DNA of 20,000 nucleotides from positions 442,056 through 462,055 of the forward strand of contig CM074812.1 in the NCBI GenBank assembly GCA_037447605.1, given 5' to 3'. This DNA comes from Zygnema circumcarinatum (Eukaryota; Streptophyta; Zygnematophyceae; Zygnematales; Zygnemataceae). This document shows positions 1 through 7,977 of the stretch, in pieces; within the stretch, counting starts at the first letter, position 1, and each line of letters opens with the position of its first letter. The notes under the pieces were generated by a model that saw only the letters and a program-made list of their open reading frames with translations, had not been told where the DNA came from and searched no databases. A program made the translations under genes and the position numbers.

Positions 1-141
1 GGGGGATGGGGGAGGGGAGAGAGGGGATAGGGGAGGGGAGAGGGGAGAGGGAGTGGGAGGGGCAGGGGGAGGGGGAGGGGGAGTTCTATGTCCCTTTGGA
101 GCCCACGATCATAGCTGATTACCACCCGGCGGTGCTTGCAG
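1..141 (+). other. 3' end of an FO synthase intron, G/A-rich
   Basis: The stretch before the acceptor at 140-141 is dominated by GGGAGAGGGGA-type low complexity (about 1-83), then ordinary sequence with a short pyrimidine-poor approach to TTGCAG. An open frame crosses it, but this only reads the low-complexity tract as Gly/Glu and does not join the conserved frame. Confidence 0.6.
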
Positions 142-771
142 GCCTCGTGGGTGAAGATGGGCCATGGCGGCGCGCAGGCCCTCCTCTCTGCGGGCTGCAA
201 CGACATGGGCGGCTCGCTCATGAACGAGTCCATCACGAGGGCGGCGGGAGCGGAACATGGTACGGAATTAACCCTAATTCTTTCATTGGCATTCTGTAAC
301 CTCAAACACTAAACCCTAAACCCATGGTCAAGGTCAGGGTTAGTGTTAGGGTTAGGGTTAGGGTTAGGGTTAGGGTTAGGGTTCCGGATTATAGGGTTCC
401 TTGAAAGCCGTGAAAGCTCCAGGAGGATGTGTTTGGGTGCTAGAAACGAGCAATGTCTTGTTGAACATGAGCGCATGTTTGTCATGCATGGCGATGTTCA
501 ATTTTAGGGTTTTTAGAATGCCCTTTTAGGCTCTAGGGGTGTACTGTGCATATGGAAGCTTGCATAAACAATGTCTTGTTGAACATGCGTGCATGTTGTT
601 CATTCATGCGTGGAACATGGGCTAGGGGAGGAGTTGCCCCCGAGGGAGATGGAGGAGTTGATTAGGTCGGTGGGGCGGACTCCGACTCAAAGGACGACCT
701 TGTACGGAGCGGCCCCAACAACGCAAGTTGCGCGCTCGTTCTCATGTGCCACTTTGGTCCCAATTCGATGA
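142..771 (+). CDS. cofH: FO synthase (deazaflavin synthase), C-terminal two exons; 5' part lies outside the window
   Basis: Exons 142-259 and 626-771, joined phase 1, give the last 87 residues. The first exon follows an acceptor TTGCAG at 136-141 and reads [15 protein letters not shown], then [20 protein letters not shown]; the donor GT is at 260. The second exon follows CTAG at 622-625 and reads [17 protein letters not shown], then [10 protein letters not shown], stopping at TGA 769-771. The GG.LMNESI..AAG..HG block and the closing GR.P.QRTTLYG are hallmarks of the CofH half of FO synthase. This is a radical-SAM enzyme joining tyrosine to a ribityl-aminouracil on the way to 7,8-didemethyl-8-hydroxy-5-deazariboflavin. 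In actinobacteria and eukaryotes CofG and CofH are usually fused (FbiC type), but only the tail is visible, so the fusion cannot be checked. In algae FO is known as a photolyase antenna. The radical-SAM cysteines are outside the window. The family assignment is firm; the 20-residue tail after TLYG is not conserved to my knowledge. Confidence 0.9.
345..380 (+). repeat. Interstitial telomere-like array (GTTAGG)6
   Basis: Six perfect consecutive GTTAGG units, preceded by a degenerate GGGTTAGT. The 6-mer is the TTAGGG form, unlike the 7-mer TTTAGGG seen elsewhere in the window. The G-rich strand is the sense strand of the host gene. Confidence 0.9.
451..611 (+). repeat. Direct repeat pair in the FO synthase intron
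   Basis: CAATGTCTTGTTGAACATG occurs at 451 and again at 569, 118 bp apart. Both copies continue into similar GCATGTT...CATGC sequence. The second copy runs up to the splice acceptor region. Confidence 0.75.
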
Positions 772-1842
772 CATTGACCATGTTGACTTTGTAGTCAAGT
801 CAAGGTTTAGGGTTTTAGGGTTTCTAGTTTGGTTTTTGGTCTAGCATGAAGTTGTTGTTGTTGAACAATGTTATGGTTTGGTGAAACACGGTTGTAGATA
901 TGTTGTTCATAGTGTAGTACTGTATTGGATACAATCCACGGAAAATAGCATTGGCCATCCAATATACATGGACAAAACCAACATGGGGAACCATAGGAAT
1001 CAGAGGAATCTGTATTGTATAGTTTATTTAGGGTTGAGGTCCTAAAGGAAGGCAAATGTACAGCGTGTTGATGTCTCCAAGTCCTGCGCTATGTTGTTGT
1101 GTTGTGAGCCATTCATGGTACAATGTATTGGACATTGGACAGTGTACTGTACGGTGAGGTCCGTACAATTACAACATGAGATTGTGCTGATGGTCCTGAA
1201 TGGAAGCCCATGGCCATGCATCGAGCGTCCACATGTCGTGGAAATTGGCGGCCGTTAAACTGTAACGCAACAGCGTTGATTTACTGGCACATGTAGCCGT
1301 GCGATCGCTGTATTCAATGAAATGCGGAAGGGGAAATAACGGAGGTACTTTCCGACTGACACTGGACGTACGGGTTTTCGTACATTCCTGTACTGTACGG
1401 TCTTTTGTAGAGGAAGTACGGTACGGTACGAAGGACATTCCCGGAACTCGTATTTGCTCTTGATAAAAAACTCGGATCCCCTCAGGTTTGCGGTTTTTTG
1501 ACGTCCAATTTTTCGGTTCACAAATTTGCATTTTCTTGCAGGGAAATTACTATTTACACACCTTAAAAAAACTCCCATGCCCAAAAAACCCTAAACCGAC
1601 CAGAAAAGGTGTATATCTATCCCAAAAACTGTGCAAATAGCATTTTCTTATTTGCAGTACTGTCCTTAATCGCACAAAGACAAAAGTTTGAAACCAGGTT
1701 TTCTGGCGCGGCTCCAGGTTTTCTGACTGTACGAATTCTTACTTGATTGTACGAATGTGTACGGCCCAACGACACGATCCCCTCCTGACCGGCCACTCCT
1801 GGCGCCGACACATGCCACTGTCGCGCTGGCTCGGAACGCTCT

Positions 1843-1968
1843 GATTGGTTGGAGAGGCTGCCACGTAGGATACATTGCACCTTTTGATTGGTCGGACCCT
1901 GCCACCTAGGAGAAATGGCGCCTTCAGATTGGCCGGAATCCGACCTGCCTCGCTCTCATGGTGGACGT
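1843..1968 (+). repeat. Degenerate tandem repeat of about 42 bp carrying CCAAT-box cores
   Basis: GATTGG occurs at 1843, 1886 and 1927 (spacings 43 and 41). Units 1 and 2 align through GATTGGTYGGA, then CTGCCACSTAGGA, then a T/G-rich run ending CCTT. The third unit keeps only the first half (GATTGGCCGGAA). A further TGATTGGTC lies at 2031. Each unit thus carries an inverted CCAAT core, and unit 1 adds a CCACGT (ACGT-core) site. It may be a regulatory array or an old transposon remnant. Confidence 0.55.
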
Positions 1969-2835
1969 TCCGGGCGGGCTGGCGAATCAGAGAGTGGCAC
2001 GTCAGTATTCGTACAGCCATTGAAGGCTTTTGATTGGTCTCTGTCTAGTAGGGGAGACCCGTTTTGTCGTATTTTCCCCCTGTCATTAATGCCGTCTGTT
2101 CCCTGAAACAAGGGACCTGAGACCGGTCGGCTTTCGTACGAATGTACGGATCAACGGTACCTAAGATTCCGGGAATGGGAAAATTTTAAGCTTATTTTTC
2201 CCACTAAAAGGGTCATTCAGCCTATTTGTAGCTAGAGTTGCGGCCAATAAGAGTGAAGGAACCTCCGTTGATCAAGGAATAAATATTTTTTTGACTCTTC
2301 GGGCAGTCGACGAAATTGTTTATGGCTGCCCTGTACGACTGTACGTTTTTGTCTGATCTGTTTAAGCGACAAAATGAATCGACTGGAAGATCTGCCGTTC
2401 TGGCCGCCCATTGGCTGGAAAAGTCCATCGGATATTTTTCACGGGCACTTTTTGGTTCGCACGTGCGACTTGATCACTTTTGACAACTTTCAATAAGGGC
2501 TGTCTCCATGTCAGAGTTACGAAAATTCCAGCGGTATGTATGTATTTATATTCATATCCAGTTTTTACGACATGAAATTCTCCTTTCATGGAATTTTTCT
2601 GATGAAGTTGTACTGACAATTTTTTGTCTGACATAGGAGTTTCTTCCAATAGAGACTCGCCACGTAAGGTATTTGTACACGTGGCTGATTCCCATTAGAT
2701 GATGCTCTAGAATTATTTCACACATAATACCTTAAGTTCAATTTCCGCCTCCTTTGTGGCTGATTTGCACCGTCCAACTGGAGAATTATTTGAGAGCTAT
2801 CCAATCATATTTTGCCATGTGTTCAAATTTTCTGA

Positions 2836-2854
2836 CGTGGTACCCATTCATTGG
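2836..2854 (-). promoter_or_regulatory. Candidate ER-stress response element (ERSE), CCAAT-N9-CCACG
   Basis: On the + strand CGTGG at 2836-2840 and ATTGG at 2850-2854 are exactly nine bases apart, which on the - strand is CCAAT-N9-CCACG, the ERSE consensus known from animals and plants. It lies about 710 bp upstream of the ATG at 3567. The match is exact, but function is inferred only. Confidence 0.35.
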
Positions 2855-3080
2855 CTGATTTCTCACTGAAAAATTCTCCCTTTTCCCTTTATGGAGTGCA
2901 CCCCCCTAACCTGAATAAACAATCTTTTATTTTTTTTCTATTTTTTTGCCACAAATTTTTAGTATTTCAGTTTTTCAGTTTGAAACCAACCAACCGCGCT
3001 AGCCTCCCTGGAAGCCAATTTTTGCAGGGCCGTTAACAATTTCGCAGACCGCCTTCCAAGCTTGGAGCCATGGCGGCCTG

Positions 3081-3417
3081 AGAGAGCGGGAGAGAGGGAG
3101 AGAGAGGAGAGGGAGGAGAGAGAGGGAGAGGGAGAGGGAGGGAGAGAGGTAGGTCAATACAAAGTAGGGAAGTGAGAGGGAGAGGGGGGAGAGGGAAAGG
3201 AGAGGGCAGAGTTCGAAGTGTGGGGAGAGGGAGGTAGAGAACGAGAGAGGAAGAGGGGGAGAGCTACAGAGAGAGTGAGGGTGAGAGAGAGGTAGTGAGA
3301 GTGAGGGTGAGTAGATAGCTGTCACGTGTCAGTGTCGCCAAGCAAGGTTTAGAGAGAGAGAGAGCTAGACGGAGAGAGAGAGAGAGACCGACAGAAAGAG
3401 GGAGAGGGAGAAAGAAC
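3081..3417 (+). repeat. GA/GGGAGA-rich tract upstream of the 3567 gene
   Basis: Almost pure purine on + (GAGAGAGG, GGGAGA and GAGTGAGG variants) with short interruptions, ending about 150 bp before the start codon. It is probably promoter or 5' UTR. Polypurine tracts of this kind can act as GAGA-type elements in plants, but nothing here proves that. Confidence 0.8.
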
Positions 3418-3478
3418 TGCAGATGTGCTTCCGAGCGCCTGTAGGCTGCAACCCTTCCTTGCAGCTGCTGTCCCCTCC

Positions 3479-3546
3479 CAAACCCTAAAAATCCCTCCTT
3501 TCTCTCCTACCATTCCCCAGAATTCGAATTTAGGGTTTCACTTGGG
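3479..3546 (+). promoter_or_regulatory. Telo-box-like elements in the presumed promoter/5' UTR
   Basis: CAAACCCTAAAA near 3479-3490 and its reverse form TTTAGGGTTT near 3530-3539 flank a pyrimidine-rich leader before the ATG at 3567. AAACCCTA is known as the telo box in plant 5' regions, often with housekeeping genes. The same word is common across the window, so specificity is doubtful. Confidence 0.35.
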
Positions 3547-3566
3547 CTTCCCCTTCCCCTTCCGCC

Positions 3567-5567
3567 ATGGGCAACTGCGGCTCCGCTCCTGCTGTGAAGG
3601 ATGACCCTCCTCCCCCTCCTCCTCGGAAGCCTGCTCCCCCTCCTCCCGCTCTCTCAACCGCCTCCCGCCCCGCTCCTCCTCAAGCAGCAGCCATGGCGGG
3701 TCCCAAGGAGAAGGAGGAGAAGCATGACCTGACCACCATGACCAGAAAGTCCAAATCTATGGAGATCGTGTCTGGCCGAGATGCGGAGGTAGCGGCTGCA
3801 AAGGCGGTGATGTCGAAGGCGGGAGGTGATGGAGGGGCTGGCAATGATGATGATGACGATGATGACGATGATGACGATGGAGGATGGAGAGTGAAGAGAC
3901 GAGTCTCCCGCAGGCTGAGTTTGGAGGTTCAGAAGAGGCCGAGCTCTAAGGGAGGCTCTCCCGCTGCGTGGGTCAACTCTCCCTCTCCCGCAGAGCAGGC
4001 GGCGTGGGAGGCACAGTCGGATGCAGACCTAATGCAGGCGATGAGTCCGTTGGGCCCTCCGGCTCCGGCAGGGCAGGAGGGAGCGACGAGTGCGGGCGGG
4101 AGAGAAGGTAATGTGGGAGTGGTGATTGGGGTGTGGGAGGGGGAGAGGGAGAGGGAGGGGGAGGGGGAGGGGGGGGTTGCTGCAGTGAAGTCACGGCTTG
4201 GTAGAGGGAAAGGGAGAGGGAAGGGAGAGGGTGAGGGAGAGGAAGAAGGAGAGGGAGAGGAGGAGGAGGAGGAGACTTTGCCGGGGCTATGGAAGGCGAG
4301 AAGGAGAGGCAGAAGGCTGAGCCTAGAGGTACAGAAGACGCCGGACCTCCTCCTTCTTGCAGCTCTAAGAAGGTCTTCTTCTGCTCCCATTGAGGGAGAG
4401 CTGGCAAGGAGAGTGGTGCAGGAGGAGCAGGAGAGGCAGCGGCTGCTTAGGGCAGAGGGAGAAGGAACCCTACCTCCCATAAGCGTTCAGGCCTACCCCG
4501 GCTCTCCCTCCTCCGTTGGGAGAGGCAGCGGAGAGTCGGCTGTCTCGTCTCCCGCTGCTCATTCTGCCACTGTCATTGACTTTGCTCACGACTTTCTTCA
4601 GAGCGAGAGGGAGAAGGAGAAGGAAGAGGAGGAGGAGGAGGGTAATGAAACTCCCTCCTCAGTAATAGCAGCAGAAGAGCTGCTTGAGGGGAATAGCCGT
4701 AGTAATCAGATCCGAGCAAAGAGAAGGAAGAGCAGGAGGCTGAGTTTGGAGATAGAGAAGAGGCCGAATGATGCTGTTCTTGCAGCTGTAAGGAGAACAT
4801 ATTCAGCCCCTCTCACTGCTGCAGCAGCAGCAGCAGCCATGGGGGATGCAGCTTGGGCGGCAGTGATAGCAGGGAGTGATTCTCCTCTGTTCCAGCCCAG
4901 CCCGGCTGAGAGAGGAGGGAAGGGAGATGGAGTGGGAGAGGGAGAGGGAGAGGGAGAGAGAGAGGGAGTGGGAGAGGGAGAGGGAGTGGGAGAGGAGTTT
5001 TCGCAGGGGCAACCGGTGACTACTTCGGCACAGGAGGCGAGAGCAAGCGCGTGGGGAGGAGGGAAACTGATCGACTTTGCAGCAGCATCATCAACCACCT
5101 ATGGAGGAGTGGGAGAGGAAGGGGAAGTGGGAGAGGACGAGGGAGGGGGAGGGGGAGAGGGAGATCTCTATGTCCGCGCTAACCCCGGAGTCTTATCGAG
5201 GAGACGATCCATGGATGTCTATAAGGAGGCAATGGCTTCCGGACAATCGCATACAAAAGCTGCAGAAATGGCAGGATTAGACCCAACTATGAAAGACTAT
5301 GAGGAGGTAGTGGAGGAGGAGGCAGACCTGCTGCCTCTGAGGAGGGAGGGAGAGGCTGCGGGAGTGAGGAACGAGGGTGAGGCAGCAGGAAGGTTTAAGA
5401 GTAGGTGGGCCGATTATAATAGTGCGACTGAAACTGGAACTGAAACTGAAACTGAAACTGCAGAGGGTTCAGGAGCTGCTCCGTTGAGGTTTCCAGATTT
5501 GCCTGCTTTAGGGAATGAGGCTCAGCCGTCTCCTGCTCCATCCCCATTAGCGGGTATTAGTGTGTAG
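3567..5567 (+). CDS. Unrecognised 666-residue acidic low-complexity protein with N-terminal acylation signal and repeated RRLSLE module
   Basis: One uninterrupted frame from ATG (context CCGCCATGG) to TAG at 5565-5567. The N-terminus MGNCGSAP fits N-myristoylation at Gly2 with palmitoylation at Cys4, suggesting membrane anchorage (inferred). A Pro-rich stretch (14-28) and 11 Asp in a row (94-104) follow. Three copies of a basic module appear at 111-124 (RRVSRRLSLEVQKR), 246-258 (RRGRRLSLEVQKT) and 386-399 (KRRKSRRLSLEIEKR), with a weaker SRRRSMDVYK at 544-553. Copies 2 and 3 are followed by LRRSSSAP (268) and VRRTYSAP (408), which fit the 14-3-3 mode I pattern R-S/T-x-S-x-P. Gly/Glu-rich spacers lie at 191-236 and 451-477, and IDFA recurs at 337 and 502. 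The tail has a Thr-Glu run (621-631). The modules are preserved while the spacers are simple, which argues the frame is real. I recognise no enzyme domain; a kinase-regulated scaffold is one possibility. Confidence 0.75.
   Translation: MGNCGSAPAVKDDPPPPPPRKPAPPPPALSTASRPAPPQAAAMAGPKEKEEKHDLTTMTRKSKSMEIVSGRDAEVAAAKAVMSKAGGDGGAGNDDDDDDDDDDDGGWRVKRRVSRRLSLEVQKRPSSKGGSPAAWVNSPSPAEQAAWEAQSDADLMQAMSPLGPPAPAGQEGATSAGGREGNVGVVIGVWEGEREREGEGEGGVAAVKSRLGRGKGRGKGEGEGEEEGEGEEEEEETLPGLWKARRRGRRLSLEVQKTPDLLLLAALRRSSSAPIEGELARRVVQEEQERQRLLRAEGEGTLPPISVQAYPGSPSSVGRGSGESAVSSPAAHSATVIDFAHDFLQSEREKEKEEEEEEGNETPSSVIAAEELLEGNSRSNQIRAKRRKSRRLSLEIEKRPNDAVLAAVRRTYSAPLTAAAAAAAMGDAAWAAVIAGSDSPLFQPSPAERGGKGDGVGEGEGEGEREGVGEGEGVGEEFSQGQPVTTSAQEARASAWGGGKLIDFAAASSTTYGGVGEEGEVGEDEGGGGGEGDLYVRANPGVLSRRRSMDVYKEAMASGQSHTKAAEMAGLDPTMKDYEEVVEEEADLLPLRREGEAAGVRNEGEAAGRFKSRWADYNSATETGTETETETAEGSGAAPLRFPDLPALGNEAQPSPAPSPLAGISV
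5429..5461 (+). repeat. GAAACT hexamer repeat within the coding region
   Basis: Consecutive CTGAAA/CTGGAA hexamers code the alternating Thr-Glu run near residues 621-631 of the 3567 protein. Confidence 0.85.
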
Positions 5568-6079
5568 AAGGAGGAGAGAAGGAGAGGAGGAGGAGAGGAG
5601 GCGGGAGAGGATGGTGAGAGCTTGGACTTGCTCCTGCACTATAGAGGGGTAATTTTGGAAAGATTAGTTGGGGCAATTGGGCCTATGGGGGAGCTGGGCT
5701 ATGGGTTTTTCTGGTTGTTTAAAATACGTTTTAGTGCCTTTTTTTTTCAACTTGAAGTTTATGTTTTTTGCTGTCACTTTTGTGGGTTTCTTTTAGGCGT
5801 GTTCTGATTGTATGTTTGATTTTGTGGGGCGTGTGGGTGTGGTAGAAGTGGGCAGGTGGAGGAGAGAGAGTGGCAGGATAGAGCGGGAGGAGGATGCATG
5901 GAAAAAGCGGGAGAAGGGAGGGAGGAAGGGAGGGGATGAGGGGGGGAGGTCGGGAGGGAGGGAGGGAGGGATGGGTGGTTGTGAATTTAATGCTGGTTTG
6001 GCGGTTTTTTGCGGATGTTTGCTGCTCTGAATGGTTTTGGTTTTTGGTTTTTTTGCAAAATGAAAGAATGGAACACCTC

Positions 6080-6360
6080 CCTCCCTTCTTGTCTCCCCTT
6101 CAGCATACGCCCTTCTTACTTCAATTCCTTCACTCTCTCCCTCTCCGTCTCCCCCTCCCTTTTCCTCCCACCCTTCCCTCTCTCTCCCCTCTACCCATTT
6201 TCCCTCCCTCCCTGCCCTTCCCACCCATTTTACCTCCCTTTTCCTTTTTCTCTTCCATTTTCCCTCTCACTCTCTCCGCCCCCCTCCCTCTTTCTCCCCC
6301 CTTTACCTCTGTTTCTCCCCTCTACCCATTTTCCCTTCCATCTCGTTATCCGTCATTTCT
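6080..6360 (+). repeat. Polypyrimidine (CCCTCC/CTCTCC) tract
   Basis: Some 280 bp of almost pure C/T on +, with recurring CTCTACCCATTTTCCCT near 6190-6230 and again near 6312-6330, suggesting internal duplication. Confidence 0.8.
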
Positions 6361-6786
6361 CCTCCGTTACTCTCAAGCACAATGTCATGCGTATTTTCAT
6401 TACTACCTTTTTACATTATTATTACATTTGCATTATTCGCATTATTTGCATACGTATATGCAAGTTCTGAATTAGGGTTTGAATATTAGAGACCTCAAAG
6501 AGAGAGAGAGAGAGGGAGGGAGAGAGGGAGAGTACGGAGGGAAAAGAGGAGTAGAGATTAGAACACACTTTAGGGATTTCTCTTTTTCCAGGGGAATCTC
6601 TTAATCATTTCTAGAGTCTTGTAGGTTACATGTGTCTCCATTCCGTTAAGCCAACATTCTTCGTTACTGTTGAGTTTTAGGGTTTCTTTTCCTGCCTTAT
6701 AATCTTCATGTTGTGATTTCTGCCGTATGACGATTTTTTCGTTGATAGCCCTTAGCTTTAGGTTTACTTCAGCTTCAAGAGGCACA

Positions 6787-6788
<2 letters not shown>

Positions 6789-6821
<33 letters not shown>
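6789..6821 (+). repeat. (CT)n microsatellite
   Basis: About 16 perfect CT dinucleotides followed by further C/T-rich sequence. Confidence 0.95.
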
Positions 6822-6826
<5 letters not shown>

Positions 6827-7330
6827 CCTTCCTCCCCACATCACTTTCTTTATCTCCCCTCTCCCCGTCCCCTCTCCCTCCTCCCCCCCTCTCGCTGCCT
6901 CCCTCTCTCTCTTAGGCTCCCTCTCTCTCTTAGGCTCCCTCTCCCCCCCCTCTCCACACTTAGAAATTAGAGCAAATCAGATAGAAATGTTCCATTTTGC
7001 GGATGGAACACTGCACTTAGTGGTTGTTTCCTTTCTCTCAAAACATGGGAAGAGGGAGGCGAGAATACCTAAGTAGGGCTGAGGGTGGAAAGGAGCTCTC
7101 TGTCTCTCTCTCTCTCTGTCTCTCTCTCTCTGTGTCTCTTTCTCTCTCTGTCTCTCCCTCTCTGTCTCATTCCATGAAGGCTAACCAAATTGTACGAAAA
7201 GATTAGTTACTGGCCATATTCCCTTGAAAGGACCCTAATTTGAACCTTAGCCCTAACCCTAACTCTTAACAATTATTTCTAAGCCTCACCCTAACCTCAC
7301 CTGTATCTGAGTACGTGCTTGTGAATAGCC

Positions 7331-7409
7331 GGATCCACCGATAGGATCACTGCTTAGATCCACAGTTGGGATCCACCTCTGGGAACCCCTGCTGGGATCC
7401 ACTGTCTGG
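7331..7409 (+). repeat. GGATCCAC-containing degenerate short repeats
   Basis: GGATCCAC or close variants (GATCAC, AGATCCAC, GGATCCAC) recur about every 15-20 bp, separated by CTG/TGG-type spacers. It looks like an eroded minisatellite. Confidence 0.6.
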
Positions 7410-7734
7410 ATCCACCACTGCCAGCAGTGATAGTTTGAATAGTGTCAAAGGCGTTAGCGAGTTTGAGGAGATCCTTCTAGGAACCTTCCCTTGCAGCTTC
7501 ATATATGCAACATTTGGGTGTCTCCGTGTGCCTTCCTTTCCAGTAATAGTAAATTAGCTGTTTAGATAGTTCCGTACCCCGTAACGGAACGGATTTCTGT
7601 CAGGACTTGGCAGGTGTTGGAAGTGTTAGGTCGGTAGCTGATTTGTCCTTTTCAATGAGAACAAGTGGGAAAGCTTGCCTCTGAACAGTAGTTTTCACTT
7701 TTTTTTTTTTCCCTCCTTTTCCTTGATTGGCAAA

Positions 7735-7770
7735 GGTTGGTTGGTTGGTTGGTTGGTTGGTTGGTTGGTT
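7735..7770 (+). repeat. (GGTT)n microsatellite
   Basis: Eight consecutive GGTT tetramers within a T-rich stretch. Confidence 0.95.
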
Positions 7771-7977
7771 TTTCGGGCATTTTTGGTTCGGATTTGTGTG
7801 GTGATTCGAATGTTTTGGGTTTTTTTATTCTTGGGGCAGTCTCTATTTATTTTGATTTTGGTTTAGTTATATTTTGTGGTCTTTTGTTGGTGGCATTTTT
7901 ATCTTTGGATTGTTCCTTTTTCTATTACTTTTATCTGCTCTTGTTCTGAATCAGCCTTCTGTTGGCTTTGGCTGCAG

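Larger units (their letters stand above)
260..625 (+). other. Last intron of FO synthase, containing a TTAGGG array
   Basis: GTACGG donor at 260 and CTAG acceptor ending at 625; 366 nt. Splicing joins a one-base overhang (G) to GG, restoring the HGEELPP reading. The intron contains AAACCCTAAACCC at 311-323 in the opposite orientation, six perfect GTTAGG units at 345-380, and a direct duplication of about 40 bp at 451 and 569. Confidence 0.8.
772..3080. other. Intergenic region, no supported gene
   Basis: Only short open frames without family resemblance are present. Contents are scattered GTACGG/CCGTAC words (for example 1129-1165, 1370-1432, 1730-1765, 2130-2160, 2333-2345), a CCAAT/ACGT-rich block at about 1785-2060, and AT-rich sequence at 2500-3000. 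The repeated TGTACGAAT word occurs near 1728, 1748 and 2133. I see no transposon termini or RNA gene. Confidence 0.6.
5568..7977. other. Low-complexity region without a supported gene
   Basis: The 3' flank of the 3567 gene is GA-rich to about 5620, followed by T-rich sequence. GGGA repeats fill 5860-5970 and a long C/T-rich tract 6080-6360. GA occurs at 6498-6535, CT at 6788-6821 and 6840-6955, and CT/GTCT at 7100-7170. Open frames here are products of these tracts. CCCTAACCCTAA words lie near 7250-7300. Confidence 0.65.

Noticed and set aside
3929-5098. Several long minus-strand frames rich in Pro/Ser/Leu
   Set aside because: They are antisense readings of GAG/GGG-rich codons of the 3567 gene; the modules make sense only on the + strand.
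5793-6475. Frames in the polypyrimidine tract on both strands
   Set aside because: Composition is just CCCTCC/GGGAGG read as Pro/Ser/Leu or Gly/Arg/Glu; no splice-compatible or conserved segment.
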